DNA from: Ignavibacteria bacterium
GTDB taxonomy: Bacteria > Bacteroidota > Ignavibacteria > UBA10030 > SZUA-254
Length of the DNA stretch: 46,554 nt
Direction of reading: 5' to 3'
Assembly: GCA_016178625.1 (NCBI GenBank)
Contig: JACOSX010000110.1
Span: 1-46,554, forward strand
Notes under the pieces: generated by a model
The model's input: the letters and a program-made list of their open reading frames with translations, nothing else
What the model was told of the DNA's origin: nothing
Databases searched by the model: none
Translations under genes and position numbers: made by a program
Shown here: one piece after another, positions 42,883 through 46,554 of the stretch
Layout: every line of letters begins with the position of its first letter
How positions within the stretch are numbered: the stretch's first letter is position 1

Positions 42883-44088
42883 GTGAATCTTTCCCAGCGC
42901 TTGCCGGAAGTCGGCGATCAAATCGTCGATCCCCTCCACGCCAACCGAAATTCTGATCATCCCCGGCGTTACACCGTGCTGTGCAAGCTCGGCATTAGTC
43001 ATGTTGATGTGGGATGAATAGACAGGAATGCTCACGAGTGTTTCCACACCCCCGAGCGACATCGCGTTGATCGCGACGTTGAGATTATCACACACCTTTA
43101 CTGCCGCCTTCACTCCGCCTTTCACTTCGATCGTCACCATCCCACCATATGCGGACATCTGTTTCTTTGCAAGCTTATGCTGCGGATGCGAGGGCAAGCC
43201 CGGGTAGAGCACGCGGGAAATCTTTGGATGTCGTTTCAATGCCCGTGCAAGTACATACGCGTTTTCATTTTGCCGCCGGACTCGAAGTTCAAATGTTTTC
43301 AAACTGCGATCGAGCAGAAACGACATAAACGGATCCGGCGTTGCGCCAAGATGCTTCGATAATCCTTTTGCCTTCTCGATGAATTGCTTCGTCCCGATCA
43401 GTACCCCCGCCATGATGTCCGCATGGCCGCCTAAATATTTCGTCGCACTTTCCATGATGACATCGACACCATATTCGAACGGCTTCTGGTTCAAGCATGT
43501 TGCAAATGTGTTATCGATGATAATAGTAATCGAGGTCCTATACTTCTTTTCCATCTGCCGGGTTATCTTCACCAACTGTTCGATATCGACGAGGCGAAGT
43601 GTAGGATTGGTGGGTGTTTCGAAGTAGACGACTTTTGTCTTGGACGTGATGAGGTGGAGCAGATCGTCAAGTGCGTTTGGGTTGATGTACTTCACGTGGA
43701 TGTTGTAGCCGTGAAGCGTGTCGCGATAAAACCGGTACGTCCCGCCATAGAGCGCCGGTGTGCTCACGATCTCATCGCCGCTCTTGCACAACGAGAGCAC
43801 AGCCGTCGAGATTGCCGCCATGCCCGAAGCGAACAGCGCGCACGCTTCGCCATTCTCCATCAGCGCGATCCGGTCTTCGACTTCGTTCGTTGTGGGATTA
43901 TGATAGCGCGTGTACACGAGAACGCTCGAGTCACCTTTCGCATAGCGGACTGCATCATTCGAGTTCTTAAACCGGTACGTGCTTGTTTGGTAGATCGGTG
44001 TCGCCACAGGACCTTTGAAGGCATGCAGATGCTTACCATGGATCGCGCGGGTAGCGAGAGAAAGATTGTATAGTTTAGTTTTCTTCAT
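42874..44088 (-). CDS. Cys/Met metabolism PLP-dependent lyase (cystathionine gamma-lyase/synthase-like)
   Basis: A 404-residue fold-type I PLP enzyme. Motifs: TPIYQTSTYRF, the YTRYHNPTTNEVED loop, ALFASGMAAIST, VYFETPTNPTLRLVD, IIDNTFAT and the Schiff-base SATKYLGGHADIMAGV with Lys217. The LYGGTY sequence has Gly where methionine gamma-lyases carry the key Cys (LYGCT), so cystathionine lyase or synthase activity is favoured, but these reactions cannot be separated by motif. The stop codon lies within an inverted repeat. A TACTTTTG element is seen seven bases before the ATG. Confidence 0.92.
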   Translation of the reverse strand: MKKTKLYNLSLATRAIHGKHLHAFKGPVATPIYQTSTYRFKNSNDAVRYAKGDSSVLVYTRYHNPTTNEVEDRIALMENGEACALFASGMAAISTAVLSLCKSGDEIVSTPALYGGTYRFYRDTLHGYNIHVKYINPNALDDLLHLITSKTKVVYFETPTNPTLRLVDIEQLVKITRQMEKKYRTSITIIIDNTFATCLNQKPFEYGVDVIMESATKYLGGHADIMAGVLIGTKQFIEKAKGLSKHLGATPDPFMSFLLDRSLKTFELRVRRQNENAYVLARALKRHPKISRVLYPGLPSHPQHKLAKKQMSAYGGMVTIEVKGGVKAAVKVCDNLNVAINAMSLGGVETLVSIPVYSSHINMTNAELAQHGVTPGMIRISVGVEGIDDLIADFRQALGKIHLK

Positions 44089-44095
44089 AGATCTT

Positions 44096-44103
44096 CAAAA
44101 GTA
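44096..44103 (-). promoter_or_regulatory. Possible -7 element upstream of the lyase gene
   Basis: Minus-strand TACTTTTG (44103-44096) is an exact TAnnTTTG match, ending seven bases before the ATG at 44088. No TTG is found 19-21 bases upstream, so support is partial. If active it would give a nearly leaderless transcript. Confidence 0.3.
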
Positions 44104-44163
44104 CGTGGGTAAATTTGTTCGGTATTAGAAATATTAAGACGTTGAGTCCATGAGATTTTGAGA

Positions 44164-44517
44164 TTATTTCGATAACCGTTTCTGTAGACCATACAGCATA
44201 GCGATAACTTCGTTGACCGATGAAACCGTTGTCGTATGAATTGTTTCGTCAATGAATTTGTTTTCCAGCGCAATATCTGAACAACCGAGACACTCAAATC
44301 CGGAACGAATTGAATAACCCAGAAATCGCATGAATTCTTTATTCGATGAATTCCCTGCTCCTTCAGCAATATTTAACACTATGGAATCAACTGCTCGCTT
44401 GAATTGTGCTGTCAATCCAAACAACTCATCCCTCGGAAATCCTCGAGTAACAGATCGTACAACATTAGTCAGTTTAAGTGCTTTTTGATATACCTTTAAC
44501 TCACCAAGACGATGCAT
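44164..44517 (-). CDS. Four-helix bundle protein (S23/23S rRNA intervening-sequence family)
   Basis: A 117-residue all-helical protein. The family pattern is clear: LKVYQKALKLTNVVRSVTRGFP, ELFGLTAQFKRAVDSIVLNIAEG, NKEFMRFLGYSIRSGFECL. Such proteins were first found inside 23S rRNA intervening sequences of Leptospira and Coxiella and also occur as free genes in many Bacteroidota and Ignavibacteria genomes. Their function is unknown; a similar fold is used by Avd of diversity-generating retroelements, but no reverse transcriptase or template repeat is present here. GGAGGA lies upstream of the ATG. Confidence 0.9.
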   Translation of the reverse strand: MHRLGELKVYQKALKLTNVVRSVTRGFPRDELFGLTAQFKRAVDSIVLNIAEGAGNSSNKEFMRFLGYSIRSGFECLGCSDIALENKFIDETIHTTTVSSVNEVIAMLYGLQKRLSK

Positions 44518-44599
44518 AAGTAGTTCCTCCCATGTTTACAGTTTGTTGAATCGATATGTATCTCATCATCTCAAAATCTTATTATCTCACTGTCTCCTC

Positions 44600-45367
44600 T
44601 TATCTCGCGCACGTCTGTGCTCGTCCGCCGTCGATGCTGAAGCTTCCACCGGTAATCCAGCCTGCGCGATCCGATGCAAGGAAGAGAATCAATTCAGCAA
44701 CTTCTTCCGGCTTGCCGACGCGCCCAAGTGGATGCGTTGTTGTACTGTGCTCGAGGAACAGACTATACTTTTGCTCGTCCATGCCGCTCGTGCGATGGAG
44801 ATTGGTCACCACGACGCCCGGATCAACTGCATTCACGCGAACGCCTTTTGGTCCAAGCTCCAATGCCGCACAGTGTGTCAGTTGGTCGACGCCGGCTTTA
44901 CTCACACAATACGCGAGCACGTTGGGAAACGCACGCACACCTGTTACGCTCGATACATTCACAATGTTACCTTTCCGCTTTATGATAGAAGGGAGCGCAA
45001 GCTGTGTGAGTCGGAAAACAGAGCGGAGGTTTATATCCATCATCTCATCCCACTGATCGAGTGTTGTGTTTTCAATCGTTCCGTTACCGATGACGCCGGC
45101 GGCGTTTACAAGCACGTCGATGTCGCCGAATCGCTTTAGCGTTTGATCGACGATGCGTTTGCGATCGGCTTCTTTGGTAACATCGGCAGAAATGGTTTCA
45201 CATGCATCGGCGTTGATCTGAGAGCAGAGAGCGGAGAGTTCCTTTTCTCGACGTGCAACAAAGGCAGCCTTGGCGCCGCGCTCGACAGCCAACAGCGCCG
45301 TCGCCTTGCCGATGCCGCTCGACGCGCCTGTAACGATGAAGATTTTATTTTCGAATTCTTTGCCCAC
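44600..45367 (-). CDS. Short-chain dehydrogenase/reductase (SDR)
   Basis: A 255-residue classical SDR. Cofactor loop TGASSGIG at 13-20, NAAG at 88-91, catalytic Ser140 in IVNVSSVTG, Tyr153 and Lys157 in AYCVSKAG, then VDPGVVVTNLHR and the terminal ITGGSFSIDGGRA. The Arg pair after the second strand (VARREKEL) suggests NADP(H). Substrate unknown. The best start is a GTG at 45367; an ATG eleven bases upstream is in another frame. Confidence 0.92.
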   Translation of the reverse strand: MGKEFENKIFIVTGASSGIGKATALLAVERGAKAAFVARREKELSALCSQINADACETISADVTKEADRKRIVDQTLKRFGDIDVLVNAAGVIGNGTIENTTLDQWDEMMDINLRSVFRLTQLALPSIIKRKGNIVNVSSVTGVRAFPNVLAYCVSKAGVDQLTHCAALELGPKGVRVNAVDPGVVVTNLHRTSGMDEQKYSLFLEHSTTTHPLGRVGKPEEVAELILFLASDRAGWITGGSFSIDGGRAQTCAR

Positions 45368-45383
45368 AAGTTTGCCATTTTTT

Positions 45384-45448
45384 ACCCTTCACCTCTTTGG
45401 TTCCCCTTCTCCCAGAATTGGGAGAAGGGGAAAGGGGTTGAGGGTTTA
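45384..45448. repeat. Long palindromic repeat between SDR and the broken glycosylase gene
   Basis: The core TTCCCCTTCTCCCA (45401-45414) pairs perfectly with 45419-45432 around a 4-nt loop; flanks ACCCTTCACCTCTTTGG and AAAGGGGTTGAGGGTT extend it imperfectly. Palindromes of this type (CCCTTCTCCC with GGGAGAAGGG) are widespread intergenic repeats. It could also act as a shared terminator. Confidence 0.75.
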
Positions 45449-45450
45449 TA

Positions 45451-46151
45451 TTATGATTCTTCTATGATTTTCTTCGCTCGCCGAAAAACGGTGTCAAACA
45501 TCTTCTCCGTCAGCTTGCCGGTAAACGTGTTCTGCTGACTCGGATGATACGACATGATGAGCATGTGTCGCTCAGGGACACCTCGTTCCCATGACCAAAC
45601 GTGGGACGCTTCGGCAACGACGTCATCTCCAATTCGCGGAACGCGTCGTACACAACGTTGGTGGCGAGATTGCCGAGTGCGACGATCACGCGAACGTTCT
45701 TCAACAACTTCAACTCCCTCAAAAGGAACGGACGACAGTTCAGCAGTTCCTTCGGCAGTAATTTGTTCGCAGGCGGCGCACACCGCGCCGATGCCGTGAT
45801 GTAGCAATCGGTGAGCTGCAAGCCGTCGCCGCGAGCAACGGACGTGGGCTGATTAGCAAAGCCAAACTTATGTAGTGCGCGATAAAGCCACTCGCCGCTG
45901 CGATCGCCGGTGAACATACGTCCCGTTCTGTTCGCGCCATGAGCGGCAGGCGCCAGCCCGACGACCAGCAGCCGCGCCTTCGGATCGCCGAAACCGGGCA
46001 CGGGTTTCCCCCAATACTTCTCTCCGCTAAAGCGGGGAGCTTTATGCTACGCAACCTCCTCGCGCCATGTAACGAGCCGCGGGCATAACCTGCAGACCGC
46101 AATGTTCCGATGGATTTGTTCAAGTAATGTGTTTGAGATTGTTTTCGGCAT
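45451..46151 (-). pseudogene. Family 5 uracil-DNA glycosylase (UdgB-like), interrupted
   Basis: The minus strand from the ATG at 46151 encodes a recognisable iron-sulfur uracil-DNA glycosylase: NIAVCRLCPRLVTWREEVA, then an in-frame TAG (46049-46047), then RFSGEKYWGKPVPGFGDP, motif A GLAPAAHGANRTGRMFTGD, YITASARCAPPANKLLP, IVALGNLA and PTFGHGNE. Near 45571-45581 the frame shifts (one base missing relative to an intact gene), and the last part, LIMSYHPSQQNTFTGKLTEK with motif B, is in the next frame. Both domains are otherwise well conserved, so inactivation is recent or the lesions are sequence errors. UdgB removes uracil and hypoxanthine from DNA. Confidence 0.85.
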
Positions 46152-46554
46152 AGAGGAGGTATTCAAAGTACAGAAAAATCCAGAATATTCAAACCACGTG
46201 TCGGTCAGCGGGGCACGTCTGTGCTGCAGGCGGGTTATTGGATTGACACTCCTTATGAGTCTGTTCAAAAAGAACATCGTAGAGTCCATTTCGTAAATGG
46301 ACTCTTTGGAAACAGAGCAGAACCGACATAGGTTCTGTCCGATTGCAAATCGGTCTACGACTCTTCGAGTCGTTAGACTCGTAGAGACTCTACATTTCCC
46401 GACTTTCTGGACAGCTTCCCACCTAAAAGGACAACACCTCATAGCGCGAGTACTTGATATTCGGAGATGCGATAAGTATATTCACTGAACCTTATTTCGG
46501 GGAGAAGAATGGAGAGGGTAGCTTGCCCAGCCGAGTGTACTACGTCGGGACAAG
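46152..46554. other. Gene-free right end with an array of hairpins
   Basis: No convincing gene is visible in these 403 nt; open stretches lack ribosome sites and family motifs. The main content is the run of five hairpins at 46281-46393, described separately. The remaining sequence to the edge shows no promoter or motif that I can name. Confidence 0.6.
46281..46393. repeat. Five consecutive perfect hairpins
   Basis: In order: AGAGTCCATTT/AAATGGACTCT, 3-nt loop (46281-46305); CAGAACC/GGTTCTG, 6-nt loop (46318-46337); CCGATT/AATCGG, 3-nt loop (46339-46353); ACGACTC/GAGTCGT, 3-nt loop (46357-46373); GTAGAG/CTCTAC, 1-nt spacer (46381-46393). The second and third recall the layout of the element at 30295-30338 (a GGTCCTGTCC or GGTTCTGTCC arm, then a second hairpin). 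Confidence 0.75.

Noticed and set aside
44164-44517. Four-helix bundle protein as Avd of a diversity-generating retroelement
   Set aside because: No reverse transcriptase, template repeat or variable repeat was found nearby; the sequence fits the stand-alone S23-like family.
46152-46554. CRISPR array at the right end
   Set aside because: The hairpins differ in sequence and length and are not direct repeats with uniform spacers.

Overview
The window carries about 40 protein genes in tight, often overlapping operons, with no rRNA, tRNA, CRISPR array, IS element or phage genes seen. Gene content, a DAP-type MurE, ThyX, GTP-dependent PEP carboxykinase, a stand-alone four-helix-bundle (S23-like) protein and promoter elements of the form TTG-N19/20-TAnnTT suggest a member of the Bacteroidota/Chlorobiota/Ignavibacteriota group. 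That placement is an inference; no marker gene here settles it.

Region 1 (1-17515, minus strand) is a near-complete dcw division and cell-wall cluster. In transcription order it reads mraZ, rsmH, ftsL, ftsI (with a PASTA domain), murE, murF, a small secreted protein, mraY, murD, ftsW, murG, a PH-like membrane protein, a half-length TSUP permease, murC, murB, ftsQ, and ftsA running off the left edge. Many junctions overlap by 4 nt (ATGA) or as TAATG. Upstream of mraZ lies a promoter (TTGACT-N16-TAAATT) followed directly by three 10-bp-spaced TGGGG-type repeats, a MraZ operator.

Region 2 (17516-26897) holds, on the minus strand, a metallophosphoesterase, a DCC-lipase maturation factor fusion overlapping a geranylgeranyl-reductase-family flavoprotein, mfd, and thyX. 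arfB lies between mfd and thyX on the plus strand. arfB and thyX converge on a shared hairpin that holds the thyX stop codon in its loop.

Region 3 (27087-34064, plus strand) starts with an operon joining three oxidised-guanine repair activities: a MutT-like Nudix enzyme, a MutY-like glycosylase and an Ogg2-type glycosylase/lyase. A saccharopine-dehydrogenase-like enzyme, YajQ, a secreted N-acetylmuramoyl-alanine amidase and a sensor kinase with a periplasmic CxxCH haem motif follow.

Region 4 (34117-38178, minus strand) has an NRAMP metal transporter fused to a universal stress protein domain, its MntR-like regulator with a clear palindromic operator, and a POT peptide transporter.

Region 5 (38357-42633, plus strand) is pckG, an MDR dehydrogenase and a threonine dehydratase-like enzyme joined by ATGA overlaps, then a small ferredoxin-fold protein.

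Region 6 (42634-46554) has a cystathionine lyase-like enzyme, the S23-like protein, an SDR, and a family 5 uracil-DNA glycosylase broken by an amber codon and a frameshift. This end is rich in inverted repeats, including five consecutive hairpins at 46281-46393.
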